Below, in pieces: positions 15,163 to 25,383 of a stretch of 64,000 nt of DNA. The first letter of the stretch is position 1; every line of letters begins with the position of its first letter. The stretch is from Lachnospiraceae bacterium (GTDB taxonomy: Bacteria > Bacillota > Clostridia > Lachnospirales > Lachnospiraceae): contig CAJTEY010000018.1 in the NCBI GenBank assembly GCA_910575775.1, positions 2,373-66,372 on the forward strand. Reading direction: 5' to 3'. The notes under the pieces were generated by a model, which saw only the letters and a list, made by a program, of their open reading frames with translations, did no database searches and had not been told where the DNA came from. The translations under genes were made by a program, and so were the position numbers.

Positions 15163-16074
15163 ATGGTTTGTAAGAAATGTGGCGCGCCGCTGCTGGAGGA
15201 TGATCAGTTCTGTCCTGACTGTGGCGCGAAGGTGATAAGGAAAAGGAAATGCCCGGAATGCGGGGAGCCGCTTCGGGAAGGCACCCGTTTCTGCCCGGGG
15301 TGCGGCACGGAAGTGGGTGAGGGACGTCCGGTGAAGCGGACAGATACGGAGGAAGCGCCTAAGAGAAGGACGGAAACCGAGGAAATGCCGCGAAGGCGGG
15401 TGGAAACCGAAGAAATGCCGCGAAGGCGGGTGGAAACCGAGAAAATGCCAAGAAGGAGGGCAGATTCCGAAGAGGTGCCGCGCAGAAAGGCAAATCCGAA
15501 TGCGCCAAGAAAGAAGGCGAATCCCGCACCGCCCCCGAAGAAGCGGGTGGTTCAGGAGGAGAGGCCCAGAAGGAGAAGGGACTGGGAGGAAGACGACTGG
15601 GATGATGAGGAGGACGAGGATGAGGAGAATGTGGATATTCTCTCCATCATGACGGTTGCTGTCGGCTGTATTCTCCTGGTAATTGTGGCTGTGCTGGGAT
15701 TTAACCTGTACCAGCGGTATGTGCCGAAAGATTATGACAAGGCGTCCGAGGAGCAGGAGATCGAGGAAGAGACAGACGGGGAAGAGCAGGAGGACGGACA
15801 ACGGCTGGAGGAGCCTTCGGAGGAGCACGAGGATGTGGAATCGGAGGAAACGGTTGAAGCTTCTGCCGCAGGCGCTGTTGTTGCTATTGCCGATGTGAGA
15901 ATCAGGGATAATCCGAGTACACAGGGCACCACTGTCATCACGACGGCGAAGAAGGGGGACATTTATGAGTACGCTGAGGTTGTGGAAGGCGGACACTGGT
16001 ATAAGATTTATCTTCCCGATGAATATGGATATGAGTTCGGCTATGTCAGCGCGGATTATGTAGAGCCGCAATAA
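15163..16074 (+). CDS. Membrane protein with two zinc ribbons and an extracellular SH3 domain
   Basis: 303 residues; the ATG at 15163 is preferred over the GTG at 15154 because GAGGAG lies eight bases before it. Two N-terminal zinc ribbons (CKKCGA...CPDCGA, CPECGE...CPGCGT) are followed by an Arg/Glu-rich region with a 30-bp tandem repeat (RRVETEEMP, three to four units, about 15360-15480), an acidic stretch, one membrane helix (about 167-186, TVAVGCILLVIVAVLGFNLY), an acidic linker and a C-terminal SH3b domain (VRIRDNPSTQG ... GYVSADYVEPQ). Topology: ribbons inside, SH3 outside. Probably links a cytoplasmic signal to the cell wall; function unknown. Confidence 0.8.
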   Translation: MVCKKCGAPLLEDDQFCPDCGAKVIRKRKCPECGEPLREGTRFCPGCGTEVGEGRPVKRTDTEEAPKRRTETEEMPRRRVETEEMPRRRVETEKMPRRRADSEEVPRRKANPNAPRKKANPAPPPKKRVVQEERPRRRRDWEEDDWDDEEDEDEENVDILSIMTVAVGCILLVIVAVLGFNLYQRYVPKDYDKASEEQEIEEETDGEEQEDGQRLEEPSEEHEDVESEETVEASAAGAVVAIADVRIRDNPSTQGTTVITTAKKGDIYEYAEVVEGGHWYKIYLPDEYGYEFGYVSADYVEPQ

Positions 16075-16100
16075 TCATTGCCGGGACAGAGCAATAGAGC

Positions 16101-16154
16101 AGGAACCTTTTCCGGGCTGGGACATAGAATAATAAAAAGCCCGGGGAGGTTCCT
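16101..16154 (+). promoter_or_regulatory. Hairpin that sequesters the ylmC ribosome site
   Basis: AGGAACC (16101-16107) pairs with GGTTCCT (16148-16154) and CCGGGCT (16112-16118) with AGCCCGG (16138-16144). The second strands include the Shine-Dalgarno GGGGAGG and run right up to the ATG at 16155. Two exact 7-bp helices make this a strong candidate for translational control of ylmC. Confidence 0.65.
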
Positions 16155-16388
16155 ATGTTATTTTCGGAATTAAAGAAAAAGGAAGTTATCAACCTGAAAA
16201 ACTGTGAGCGGCTTGGAAAGGTGACCGATTTTGAGTTCGACGAGTGCACGGGACAGATTTTCAAACTGATTATTCCGGGAGACAATAAATGGTGCGGGTT
16301 TTTTGGGAATGAGCCGGATTATGTGATCTGCTATAAGGATATCAAAAAAATAGGGCCGGATATTATCGTGGTGGATATCTGCATGTAG
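16155..16388 (+). CDS. YlmC/YmxH family sporulation protein (PRC-barrel)
   Basis: 77 residues, the full family length. MLFSELKKKEVINLKNCERL, GKVTDFEFDECTGQIFKLII and the closing KKIGPDIIVVDI are characteristic of YlmC/YmxH, a small PRC-barrel protein linked to sporulation in Clostridia and Bacilli. GGGGAGG lies directly before the start but inside a hairpin. Exact molecular role is not known. Confidence 0.9.
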   Translation: MLFSELKKKEVINLKNCERLGKVTDFEFDECTGQIFKLIIPGDNKWCGFFGNEPDYVICYKDIKKIGPDIIVVDICM

Positions 16389-16429
16389 ATGTTTTGGCTA
16401 TGTCTGGTCATGTGGTTACCATAAGATAG

Positions 16430-16458
16430 TTGACATAATGAGTGTTTTGTCCTATAAT
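16430..16458 (+). promoter_or_regulatory. Sigma-A promoter of nrdR
   Basis: TTGACA (16430-16435), 17 bases, TATAAT (16453-16458): a perfect consensus promoter 65 bases before the nrdR start. Confidence 0.85.
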
Positions 16459-16523
16459 GTTCGTATTGAGCGCGGCGCCTTTGTATGTGGCTCAAGTACA
16501 GGTGGATAAGGAGGATATCCGGG

Positions 16524-16976
16524 ATGAAATGCCCTTTTTGTGGACATGAGAATACGAGAGTCATTGACAGCAGACCGGCGGAGGACAACAGTTCTATCCG
16601 CAGACGGCGCGTCTGTGACGAGTGTGACAAGCGGTTTACAACATATGAGAAGGTGGAGACGATACCGCTCATTATCATTAAGAAAGATAACAACAGAGAG
16701 ACTTATGACAGATCCAAGATTGAGGCGGGTGTGCTGAGAGCCTGCCATAAGAGGCCGATCAGTGCAAATCAGATCAACCAGCTTGTGGATGAGGTGGAGA
16801 CGGAAATATTTAACCGGGAAGAAAAGGAAATTCCAAGCCAGGTGATCGGCGAGCTGGTTATGAATAAGCTCAAGGATCTGGAGGCAGTCGCCTATGTCAG
16901 ATTTGCCTCTGTTTACAGGGAGTTCAAGGATATCAACACCTTTATGGAAGAACTGAAAAGTGTGCTGGATAAGTAA
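16524..16976 (+). CDS. nrdR: Transcriptional repressor NrdR
   Basis: 150 residues from the ATG with GGAGGATATCCGGG before it. N-terminal zinc ribbon MKCPFCGHENTRVIDSR with the second pair in RRRVCDECDKRFTTYE, then an ATP-cone domain (about 49-139, PLIIIKKDNNRETYDRSKIE). NrdR senses ATP/dATP and represses ribonucleotide reductase operons through NrdR boxes. It has its own strong promoter and a terminator after it. Standard length and motifs. Confidence 0.97.
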   Translation: MKCPFCGHENTRVIDSRPAEDNSSIRRRRVCDECDKRFTTYEKVETIPLIIIKKDNNRETYDRSKIEAGVLRACHKRPISANQINQLVDEVETEIFNREEKEIPSQVIGELVMNKLKDLEAVAYVRFASVYREFKDINTFMEELKSVLDK

Positions 16977-16989
16977 GCGGCAGATAAAA

Positions 16990-17020
16990 ACACCTTGCAT
17001 GAGTGCAGGGTGTTTTGTTA
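16990..17020 (+). terminator. Intrinsic terminator after nrdR
   Basis: ACACCTTGCA-TGAG-TGCAGGGTGT with one G-T pair, followed by TTTGTT. It lies 14 bases beyond the nrdR stop. Confidence 0.85.
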
Positions 17021-17185
17021 TGATAGGCACGAAAGCAATGAGCAGTGTCAAAGAGGGCAGAGACGAACCGCCTGTCTGCAGACGGATTTGCCGGTGCCTG
17101 CTTCGGAGGGACGAATGCCTGTGAGCGAGGAAAGACGAGGGGGTTACGGGCGATACTGCGAATGAAACCGAGAAGGAGGACGGCG

Positions 17186-17743
17186 ATGGCGTGGCTTGCA
17201 TGTTTTTATCCGGACGTATATCTGGATTCCACATATGAGATTGATTTTGAGGTGTTATACCGGGAGGGATTCCGGGGTGTCATTTTTGATATTGATAATA
17301 CGCTTGTGCCCCACGGGGCGCCCGCTGATGCGCGCAGCATTGCGCTTTTTGAAAGGCTGAGAACGATTGGTTTTGAGAGCGTGCTTTTGTCCAACAATAA
17401 GGAGCCGCGTGTAAAAATGTTTAGTGATAAGGTACAGTCGCGCTATATTTATAAGGCCGGAAAACCCGGGAAAAAGGGTTATCTGCGGGCTATGGAGCTG
17501 ATGCAGACGGAGCCTTCAGACACGCTTTTTGTGGGAGATCAGCTTTTTACCGATGTGTGGGGAGCGAAAAGGATGGGGATATTAACATATCTGGTGAAGC
17601 CGATTCATCCGAAGGAGGAGATCCAGATTGTCATAAAGAGAAGGCTGGAGTGGATTGTGCTGTTTTTTTACAGGAGATCCTTGAAAAGGCAGCAGACAGG
17701 CAGGCCTGGAAGTGTAGGAGGAGAATATGGAAATAAACGGTAG
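17186..17743 (+). CDS. YqeG family HAD-IIIA phosphatase
   Basis: 185 residues from the ATG at 17186 (GAAGGAGG before it); the longer frame from 17045 lacks a ribosome site and gives an atypical N terminus. HAD motif I is VIFDIDNTLVPHG, motif II LLSNN, motif III lysine in KAGKPGKKGY and motif IV VGDQLFTDVWGAKRMG. YqeG is the bacterial relative of mitochondrial PGP phosphatase GEP4. The 3' end overlaps aroE by 17 bases, so the two are translationally linked. Confidence 0.92.
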   Translation: MAWLACFYPDVYLDSTYEIDFEVLYREGFRGVIFDIDNTLVPHGAPADARSIALFERLRTIGFESVLLSNNKEPRVKMFSDKVQSRYIYKAGKPGKKGYLRAMELMQTEPSDTLFVGDQLFTDVWGAKRMGILTYLVKPIHPKEEIQIVIKRRLEWIVLFFYRRSLKRQQTGRPGSVGGEYGNKR

Positions 17744-18590
17744 GACAAGAACCTGCGGACTGATCGGAAACCCGGTGGAGCATACCCTTTCACCGGTGAT
17801 ACATAATACGCTGGCGCAGCGGTTTGGGCATAATCTGGTGTATGTGCCGTTTCCTGTGGAAACTGGGCGGATTGAGGAAGCGGTTGTCGGGGCGTCGGCG
17901 CTGCAGCTTTTGGGGCTCAATGTGACGGTTCCCTATAAAGGGGAGGTGATTTCCTGCCTGCGGGAGGTGGATTCTCTTGCGGCGTCCATCGGCGCAGTCA
18001 ACACGCTTGTGGCGGTACCGGGTGGATTTAAGGGATATAATACGGATATGGAAGGACTTTACCGAGCGATGATGTCAGAGGGCATCCAGATCGTGGACGA
18101 GGAGATTATTCTGCTGGGTGCAGGAGGTGCCTCCAGGGCAGTGGCTTATCTGTGTGCTGTGAAAGGGGCAAAGAGGGTGTATCTTCTGAACCGTACACTG
18201 GAGAAGGCGCAGAAGGTGGCGGAAGAGGTAAACCGTGCAGTGGAGAGACAGGTGATTCTTCCGATGGCGCTGACCGATTTTGACAGTCTGCCAGATCGGA
18301 AGTTCCTGACGATACAAGGGACTTCTGTGGGGCTTGCGCCTCATGTGGAGGATGTGGTGATTGATGATGAAAAATTTTACGCAAAGGTACATACGGGTTT
18401 TGATCTGATTTACAGTCCGTGGGAGACGCGGTTTATGAGGCTGGTGAAGAAGAGAGGCGGACGCGCCTATAACGGACTGAAAATGCTCCTCTATCAAGGG
18501 ATCATTGCCTATGAACTCTGGAACAGGGTGACGGTGTCCGAGGCGGATGCGGCCACGGTTTATGAGAAGCTGAAAGCACATTTTATTTAA
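17727..18590 (+). CDS. aroE: Shikimate dehydrogenase
   Basis: 287 residues. Substrate site GLIGNPVEHTLSPVIHN, catalytic lysine in NVTVPYKGEV, then SIGAVNTLV and GYNTDMEG; NADP-binding GAGGASRAVAY and NRTLEKA. It reduces 3-dehydroshikimate to shikimate in aromatic amino-acid synthesis. It sits with aroK and aroQ, giving three consecutive pathway functions. AGGAGG precedes the ATG inside the end of yqeG. Confidence 0.96.
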   Translation: MEINGRTRTCGLIGNPVEHTLSPVIHNTLAQRFGHNLVYVPFPVETGRIEEAVVGASALQLLGLNVTVPYKGEVISCLREVDSLAASIGAVNTLVAVPGGFKGYNTDMEGLYRAMMSEGIQIVDEEIILLGAGGASRAVAYLCAVKGAKRVYLLNRTLEKAQKVAEEVNRAVERQVILPMALTDFDSLPDRKFLTIQGTSVGLAPHVEDVVIDDEKFYAKVHTGFDLIYSPWETRFMRLVKKRGGRAYNGLKMLLYQGIIAYELWNRVTVSEADAATVYEKLKAHFI

Positions 18591-18654
18591 TTGCCTGATG
18601 TACGGCAGACAAGGACATGTCATTACAGCGGACAGTCTGGGCATGGAGGAAAAC

Positions 18655-19191
18655 ATGGAAAATGTAATACTGATCGGATTTATGGGATGCGGAAAGTCTA
18701 CAGTCGGGCTTCGGCTGTCATACCGTCTGCGGCGGACGATCGTAGATACGGATAAGGAAATTGAGAAAGAGGAGAAGAGAACCATATCGGATATTTTTGC
18801 GACAGACGGGGAGGCGTATTTCCGAAATCTGGAGACAGACTGTCTTCGAAAGCTGAATGACAGCGCGGGTAACCAGATTATATCAGTGGGCGGCGGTCTG
18901 CCTGTGCGGGAGGAAAACCGGGCGCTGCTGCATGAGCTGGGACAGGTTTTCTATTTGCGGGCTGAGGGGGAGACGATTTATGAGAGGGTAAAAGACGACA
19001 CCACAAGACCGCTTTTGCAAGTGGAAGATCCGCTGACGAGAATAAAGACGCTCATAGAGGAGAGAGATCCTTGCTACAGAGCGGCGGCGGATGTAGTAAT
19101 CACTGTGGATGGTAAGAGCTTTTCGCAGATTTTGGATGAGATCGAGGAACATGTAAACGAGAGGGAAGGAAACAATCTGACGGAGGGATGA
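18655..19191 (+). CDS. aroK: Shikimate kinase
   Basis: 178 residues from the ATG at 18655 (GGAGG seven bases before). Walker A GFMGCGKST, shikimate-binding DTDKEIEKE, GEAYFRNLE and SVGGGLPVR, lid region RPLLQ. It phosphorylates shikimate at the 3-hydroxyl. Follows aroE by 64 bases and overlaps nothing; aroQ starts 3 bases after its stop. Confidence 0.95.
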   Translation: MENVILIGFMGCGKSTVGLRLSYRLRRTIVDTDKEIEKEEKRTISDIFATDGEAYFRNLETDCLRKLNDSAGNQIISVGGGLPVREENRALLHELGQVFYLRAEGETIYERVKDDTTRPLLQVEDPLTRIKTLIEERDPCYRAAADVVITVDGKSFSQILDEIEEHVNEREGNNLTEG

Positions 19192-19194
19192 GAG

Positions 19195-19626
19195 ATGAAA
19201 ATATTGGTAATTAACGGACCGAATCTGAATTTTCTGGGTATCCGGGAAAAGAGTGTTTATGGAACGCAGAATTATGACGATCTGCTGCAGATGATCGCGA
19301 AAAAGGGAGAGGAGACGGACAGTGCTGTGGAAGTGTTTCAGAGTAACCATGAAGGCGCCATTATCGATCGGATTCAGGACTCCTATTTCGACGGCACAGA
19401 GGGAATTGTGATCAATCCGGGCGCTTTTACTCATTACAGCTATGCCATCAGGGATGCGCTGGCAAGTATCACTGTGCCCAAGGTAGAAATCCATATTTCT
19501 GATATTACGCAGAGGGAAGAGTTCCGCAAAGTATCGGTGACGGCGCCGGTCTGCGACAAACAGATTTATGGGCAGGGACTGGACGGTTATCTGCAGGCAA
19601 TTGATTTTATTTTAAATATAAAGTAA
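19195..19626 (+). CDS. aroQ: 3-dehydroquinate dehydratase, type II
   Basis: 143 residues, the usual size of the dodecameric type II enzyme. NGPNLNFLGIRE, the mobile-loop residue in VYGTQNYDD, FQSNHEGAIIDRIQ, NPGAFTHYSYAIRDAL with the catalytic region, and EIHISDITQREEFR are all present. It dehydrates 3-dehydroquinate to 3-dehydroshikimate, the step before AroE. GGGATGAG precedes the ATG. Confidence 0.96.
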   Translation: MKILVINGPNLNFLGIREKSVYGTQNYDDLLQMIAKKGEETDSAVEVFQSNHEGAIIDRIQDSYFDGTEGIVINPGAFTHYSYAIRDALASITVPKVEIHISDITQREEFRKVSVTAPVCDKQIYGQGLDGYLQAIDFILNIK

Positions 19627-19755
19627 TCGTCTGGCCGGCCTGGATGGTCCGGGCTGAAATGTTATGTTTTTTAAGAAAAGAGGTTGAAAAAAGAATTTTT
19701 TTAGTATAAACTAGAAAAGAATTATATTTGTGAAAGCTTAGGAGGAGATAGAAAT

Positions 19756-20313
19756 ATGGTATCAGCGGGTGATTTCAGAAACGGCATTACCGTCGAGATG
19801 GAGGGTAATGTTTTTCAGATAATTGAATTTCAGCATGTTAAACCGGGCAAAGGCGCAGCTTTTGTCAGAACGAAGCTGAAAAACATCATCAATGGCGGTG
19901 TGGTGGAGAAGAGCTTCCGTCCCACTGAGAAATTCCCTCAGGCACGTATTGACAGAAAGGACATGCAGTATTTGTATTCTGATGGAGACCTGTTCAATTT
20001 CATGGACGTGGAGACCTATGACCAGATTGCATTGAATGCGGAAACGGTAGGCGACTCTCTGAAATTCGTGAAGGAAAACGAGATGGTTAAGATCTGTTCC
20101 TACAACGGCAATGTGTTCGCAATCGAGCCGCCGCTGTTCGTAGAGCTGGAGATTACCGACACTGAGCCTGGCTTTAAGGGTGATACCGCGACTGGTGCGA
20201 CCAAGCCTGCGATCGTGGAGACAGGTGCGAAGGTTATGGTACCGCTGTTTGTGGAAAACGGCGAGAAGATCAAGATCGATACCAGATCGGGTGAGTATCT
20301 GTCCAGAGTATAA
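19756..20313 (+). CDS. efp: Elongation factor P
   Basis: 185 residues with three beta-barrel domains. The modified lysine is K32 in [10 protein letters not shown]. The C-terminal domain ends [17 protein letters not shown] as in other EF-P. It rescues ribosomes stalled at polyproline. No PoxA/EpmA lysine ligase is nearby, consistent with Firmicutes, where K32 carries other modifications. TAGGAGG precedes the ATG; a terminator follows. Confidence 0.97.
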   Translation: MVSAGDFRNGITVEMEGNVFQIIEFQHVKPGKGAAFVRTKLKNIINGGVVEKSFRPTEKFPQARIDRKDMQYLYSDGDLFNFMDVETYDQIALNAETVGDSLKFVKENEMVKICSYNGNVFAIEPPLFVELEITDTEPGFKGDTATGATKPAIVETGAKVMVPLFVENGEKIKIDTRSGEYLSRV

Positions 20314-20339
20314 AAGAAACGTTTCATGTCAAAGCCCAT

Positions 20340-20378
20340 AAGACAATATAGACTTTCGGTCTGTGTTGTCTTTTTTTT
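20340..20378 (+). terminator. Intrinsic terminator after efp
   Basis: AAGACAA(TATAGAC)-TTTCGG-(TCTGTG)TTGTCTT followed by eight T. Confidence 0.92.
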
Positions 20379-20416
20379 ACCCTGATATGCCCGGAGAGAA
20401 TGGGAAAGAGGATGAT

Positions 20417-21304
20417 ATGGGATTTCAAAAGTTTGTAGAAGATATCGTGGATTTATTACAGGAAAGAATGGGGGATGCATATGAGATCAGGGTGCTCCAT
20501 GTGACCAAAAACAATGACGTGGAGCAGACGGGAATCGCTATCACAAAGCAGGAAGACAGTATCTTCCCCACTATTTACATGGAAGGGCTTTATCAGGAGT
20601 ACAGGGAAGGGGAGCTGCTTGGTGTACTTGTGGAACGGATTATAAACTGCCATGAGGAGCAGTCTATGGCGCTGGATTTGGACATGGATTTTTTTCGTGA
20701 TTACAGCAGGGTGAAGGATCGGATTTTTTATAAGCTGGTCAGCTTTGAAAAGAATAAAAAGTTTCTGAGAGATGCGCCGCATCTGAGATGGCATGATCTG
20801 GCGATTGTGTTTTACTATGCGCTGGAAGAAAATGTGGCAGAGGGGGCTTCTATTACGATCAAGAGGCAGCATATGCTGATGTGGAAGCAGAATGCGGAAT
20901 CACTTTATCGGACGGCCGGACGCAATACGAAGCGCGGCAAGCCGGAACTTCTCGCTTCCATGCGGGAACTGATTGCGGAGATGACGGGGATTGCCATGCG
21001 GGAAGATGACGCGGTGCCAATGTATGTACTGACAAATCAGGAAAAACGATTTGGCGCTTCGGTGATGTTATATTCTGAAAAGATCGGGTGGCTGGCGGAG
21101 CGATTCGGCTGTGATCTTCTGATTTTGCCCAGTTCTGTCCATGAGGTGCTGCTGATACCCGATGACCACGTCAGGGAATATTCTTTTTACAGACAGATGG
21201 TAGAGGAGGTCAATCGAACCCAGGTAGAGCCGGAGGAAGTGCTTTCTTACGGGTTATATCGGTATTGCAGAAAAAAATCGGAAATCGAGGAAATTATTTC
21301 TTAG
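20417..21304 (+). CDS. DUF5688 family protein
   Basis: 295 residues from the ATG at 20417; the frame is open from 20363 but that part has no ribosome site. Soluble, with VTKNNDVEQTGIAITKQ near the start, a central RIFYKLVSFEKNKKFLRDAP and a C-terminal PSSVHEVLLIPD. This matches the DUF5688 proteins that are frequent in Lachnospiraceae and have no assigned function. Weak ribosome site AGAGGATGAT. Confidence 0.75.
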   Translation: MGFQKFVEDIVDLLQERMGDAYEIRVLHVTKNNDVEQTGIAITKQEDSIFPTIYMEGLYQEYREGELLGVLVERIINCHEEQSMALDLDMDFFRDYSRVKDRIFYKLVSFEKNKKFLRDAPHLRWHDLAIVFYYALEENVAEGASITIKRQHMLMWKQNAESLYRTAGRNTKRGKPELLASMRELIAEMTGIAMREDDAVPMYVLTNQEKRFGASVMLYSEKIGWLAERFGCDLLILPSSVHEVLLIPDDHVREYSFYRQMVEEVNRTQVEPEEVLSYGLYRYCRKKSEIEEIIS

Positions 21305-21314
21305 GCGCGATTAC

Positions 21315-21343
21315 TTGACAAGTGTGCCCGCTTGCGGTATGAT
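21315..21343 (+). promoter_or_regulatory. Promoter of the tRNA-Arg gene
   Basis: TTGACA (21315-21320), 17 bases, TATGAT (21338-21343), about 60 bases before the tRNA. Confidence 0.75.
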
Positions 21344-21407
21344 ACAGAAGATGTAACAAATTTGTAACAATTTTTCGGGTTGTACAAAACTTGTTTCATC
21401 AAGGCGG

Positions 21408-21479
21408 GCACCCGTAGTCTAATGGATAAAACGTAGGCCTCCGACGCCTTTGATGCAGGTTCGAGTCCTGTCGGGTGCA
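21408..21479 (+). tRNA. tRNA-Arg (anticodon CCG)
   Basis: Acceptor stem GCACCCG/CGGGTGC with discriminator A, D arm with TAATGGATAAAA, anticodon loop CTCCGAC giving CCG with T33 before it, T arm CAGG-TTCGAGT-CCTG. The top anticodon pair is a T-T mismatch. CCA is not encoded. It reads CGG codons. Confidence 0.9.
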
Positions 21480-21546
21480 TAGAGTTATGGGTTTCCGGGA
21501 CGATATGCTGATATTGTCCCGGAAATTTTGAGACTGGAGGAGTTTC

Positions 21547-22839
21547 ATGAATATGACAAACGATACAATGCGGGAGGGTCTGAAGGCAAAGTCTGAAGCG
21601 TTTAAAAACTGGCTGGTACGATACTCCAAAATTGTTCTTCCTGTTATTTTAGTGGTCTGTGTGGCGCTGACGATTGTGATAGCGATTCAGGCGAATAAGA
21701 GGAAGGTAGAACAGGAAGAAACGGCGGTCGCGCCGGAAGAGAGCACGGGTGAAGAGGAAGCGATGCTTGACGTGCCGGAGGTGCCTTTAGAGAAAGATGC
21801 CGTTCCGGGGATCAAGGAACTGTTTGATGTCTACTATAAGGCGATGGTGGAAGGTGACACTGACACCATGGAGAAGCTGGTCTATTATATGGATGCGACG
21901 GAGATCCTGAGAGCAGCGGAGACAAGTAAGTATATTGATTCCTATCCGCCTCTGGAGATTTATACCAAAGTGGGACCGAAGGAAGGCACCTATATTGCTT
22001 ATGTCTATGCGGAATTAAAGTTCCATGATTATGATAAACCGATTCCAGGTATGCGGACATATTATGTGTGTACCAACGAGGACGGTGAACTCTACATCAA
22101 TGAAGACGGAGAGGAAAGCGACAACGAGCTGCATTACATGCGGGAGATCCAGCTGCAGGGTGATGTCATCGATCTGAATAACAAGGCAGCTGAAGCCTAT
22201 AACAAAATGGTTGTAGAGGATCCTCAGCTTGCTGATTTTCTCTTGGAACTGCGTGAGGAGATCGAGAAGAACGTAGGTGAAGCCCTGGCGCGTGCAGAGC
22301 AGAGCGAGGAGCCGGAAGCGGTGACAGAGGAAGAAACACCAGAGGAGCCGGCGGAGGAAACGCCCACTGAGGTAGTGACCAAGGTAAAGGCGATAGATGT
22401 AGTTAATATAAGGACTTCCGACAGCGAGACGGCGGATAAGCTCGGTAAGGCGGCTGTGGGAGACGAATTTGAACTTCTGGAAGAGAAAGGAAACGGCTGG
22501 AGTAAGATCAAATACGAGGGCGGTGAGGCGTTTATCAAGAGCGATTATCTGGAGCCTTCCGAGAGCATGGCAGCGTCTGATGTGGAACAAAATGAGGATG
22601 AGGAAGAAGGGGATTCGCAGGAGCAGGCTGATAACAGTGATGATTCCGCAGCCACAAACGGCACGGTGACAGTTAAGGAAACCGTCAGAATCCGGAGCGG
22701 CGCAAGCGAGAATTCCGAGAAGATAGCGACTGCCTATATGGGTGAAACCTTTGATGTGATTATGAAACAGGCGGATGGCTGGACGAAGATTAAGTACAAT
22801 GGTCAGACGGCTTATGTGAAGTCGGATTATGTGGAGTGA
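21547..22839 (+). CDS. Membrane-anchored protein with two extracellular SH3b domains
   Basis: 430 residues with GGAGGAG before the ATG. A short cytoplasmic start, one membrane helix (about 29-49, IVLPVILVVCVALTIVIAI), then a folded outer domain (about 80-240) with IKELFDVYYKAMVEGDTDTM, an acidic linker, SH3b domain 1 (about 278-338, DVVNIRTSDSETADKLG...KSDYLEPSE), a Glu/Asp/Gln linker and SH3b domain 2 (about 372-430, ending VKSDYVE). Probably binds cell wall. It resembles the zinc-ribbon/SH3 protein at 15163 in architecture. Function unknown. Confidence 0.8.
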   Translation: MNMTNDTMREGLKAKSEAFKNWLVRYSKIVLPVILVVCVALTIVIAIQANKRKVEQEETAVAPEESTGEEEAMLDVPEVPLEKDAVPGIKELFDVYYKAMVEGDTDTMEKLVYYMDATEILRAAETSKYIDSYPPLEIYTKVGPKEGTYIAYVYAELKFHDYDKPIPGMRTYYVCTNEDGELYINEDGEESDNELHYMREIQLQGDVIDLNNKAAEAYNKMVVEDPQLADFLLELREEIEKNVGEALARAEQSEEPEAVTEEETPEEPAEETPTEVVTKVKAIDVVNIRTSDSETADKLGKAAVGDEFELLEEKGNGWSKIKYEGGEAFIKSDYLEPSESMAASDVEQNEDEEEGDSQEQADNSDDSAATNGTVTVKETVRIRSGASENSEKIATAYMGETFDVIMKQADGWTKIKYNGQTAYVKSDYVE

Positions 22840-22875
22840 CATTGTTTAAAAACCGAATAAAACGGAAAGACTGGA

Positions 22876-22909
22876 CAGATGAGGAGTATCATACCCTCAT
22901 CTGTTTTTT
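22876..22909 (+). terminator. Intrinsic terminator
   Basis: CAGATGAGG(AGTATCATAC)CCTCATCTG followed by six T, 37 bases after the SH3 protein stop. Confidence 0.92.
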
Positions 22910-22960
22910 GCAGATAAGCAGAGTAAGGAGGGGCAGTAAAGAAGGAAGGAGCCACTATCC

Positions 22961-23392
22961 ATGAAACATGATGACGAGATGGTTTTGAGGGAAATACAGA
23001 AAAACACACAGATGGGAATGACGGCTATTGATACCATTCTGGACAAGATCGGAAATGATGATTTTTCCATAACACTGTCCAGACAGTCCCTGCATTACGC
23101 AGATATTCACAATCGGGCGCTGGACCAGATCCTGCAGCAGGAGGGGGAAGCGTACCGTGGCAGCCAGATCGGGGAAATGATGCTGAAAGGAAGCATACAT
23201 GCGAACACGGCTTTCAACATCAGCACAGAGCATCTGGCAGAAATGATGATTCAAGGCAGCAACAGAGGAATCACCAGCATGTGGAAGAGTTTAAAACACA
23301 ATGGCCTTGCCACGGATGAAACGGTGGAACTGGCGAAAGAGCTGATGGACTTTGAGGAAAAAAGCATCGAACGGCTGAAGGAATATCTTTGA
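22961..23392 (+). CDS. Small helical protein of unknown function
   Basis: 143 residues, wholly helical, with two repeated helix pairs (MTAIDTILDKIGNDDF, HNRALDQILQQEGEAYRG, HLAEMMIQGSNRGITSMWKS). The size and spacing suggest a ferritin-like or spore-coat-like four-helix bundle, but the metal-binding Glu/His pattern is not clear. GGAGCCACTATCC lies before the ATG. No family recognised with confidence. Confidence 0.6.
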   Translation: MKHDDEMVLREIQKNTQMGMTAIDTILDKIGNDDFSITLSRQSLHYADIHNRALDQILQQEGEAYRGSQIGEMMLKGSIHANTAFNISTEHLAEMMIQGSNRGITSMWKSLKHNGLATDETVELAKELMDFEEKSIERLKEYL

Positions 23393-23402
23393 GCGGCTGA
23401 TG

Positions 23403-23433
23403 CCAAATACAAGTTTGTATACAAGTATTTTGG
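23403..23433 (+). other. Nested palindrome between two genes (terminator or operator)
   Basis: CCAAATAC ... GTATTTTGG flank a perfect inner TTGTATACAA (23415-23424). It starts 10 bases after the upstream stop and is followed by TATTATTGT, a weak T-rich run. It could end the upstream gene or bind a regulator of gdhA; TGTATACAA recurs partly at 23537-23547 beside the gdhA ribosome site. Confidence 0.4.
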
Positions 23434-23492
23434 TATTATTGTACAATATATGAGGAAAACAGAGCCGAAATTTTTACACTTTAATTCGTTAA

Positions 23493-24917
<1,425 letters not shown>

Positions 24918-24938
24918 GGCATAGTTATTAAAAATTAG

Positions 24939-24982
24939 AAATCCCATATACAGGAGAAGGTGCTTGTATATGGGATTTTTTA
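24939..24982 (+). terminator. Intrinsic terminator after gdhA
   Basis: AAATCCCATATACA, a 12-base loop, TGTATATGGGATTT and TTTT. Perfect 14-bp stem. Confidence 0.95.
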
Positions 24983-25022
24983 ATCCATAAAATAGATTTG
25001 ATTCAATACGCTGGCGGGAACT

Positions 25023-25328
25023 TTGTGGATTTTAAAGACGCCGAAGGAACTGCAGGGCAGAGTATACGTGGCAAGAAGTATGGTGGCTAAATGTATCATA
25101 CCGTTTTCCTATTTGTTGGGCGGCCCGATGGCAGATAGCTGGATTCCAGCGGTTTTGCAGAAATATCCTGATGTCAGTAACGTGATGCAGACAGTTTTCC
25201 ATGAAGGAAACCTGAATTTTAGATTGATCTACATAATGGCTGGAATGCTGGCCGTTATTTTTGCATTGCTGTTCTTTTCGCAAAAGGAGCTGCGCCGGCT
25301 GGATGGAGATGGAAGCGTTTGGCAGTAG
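25023..25328 (+). pseudogene. MFS transporter, C-terminal remnant
   Basis: About 100 codons reading TPKELQGRVYVARSMVAKCI (the loop and helix typical of the last third of MFS exporters), then PFSYLLGGPMADSW and a last helix LIYIMAGMLAVIFALLFFSQ with a basic end. The other eight or so helices are missing and the frame starts without a ribosome site directly after the gdhA terminator. A dead fragment. Confidence 0.8.
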
Positions 25329-25383
25329 GATAAGAGAGTTAATTCGGAGCGGTTGGATTTCGAGGGATCAGTGGTTATAATGT

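Noticed and set aside
15360..15480. 30-bp tandem repeat, considered as CRISPR
   Set aside because: Repeats are directly adjacent without spacers and encode RRVETEEMP inside a gene.
15118..16071. 317-codon minus-strand open frame opposite the zinc-ribbon/SH3 gene
   Set aside because: It is a shadow caused by the biased Arg/Glu codons of the real gene; histidine/proline repeats mirror the 30-bp repeat.
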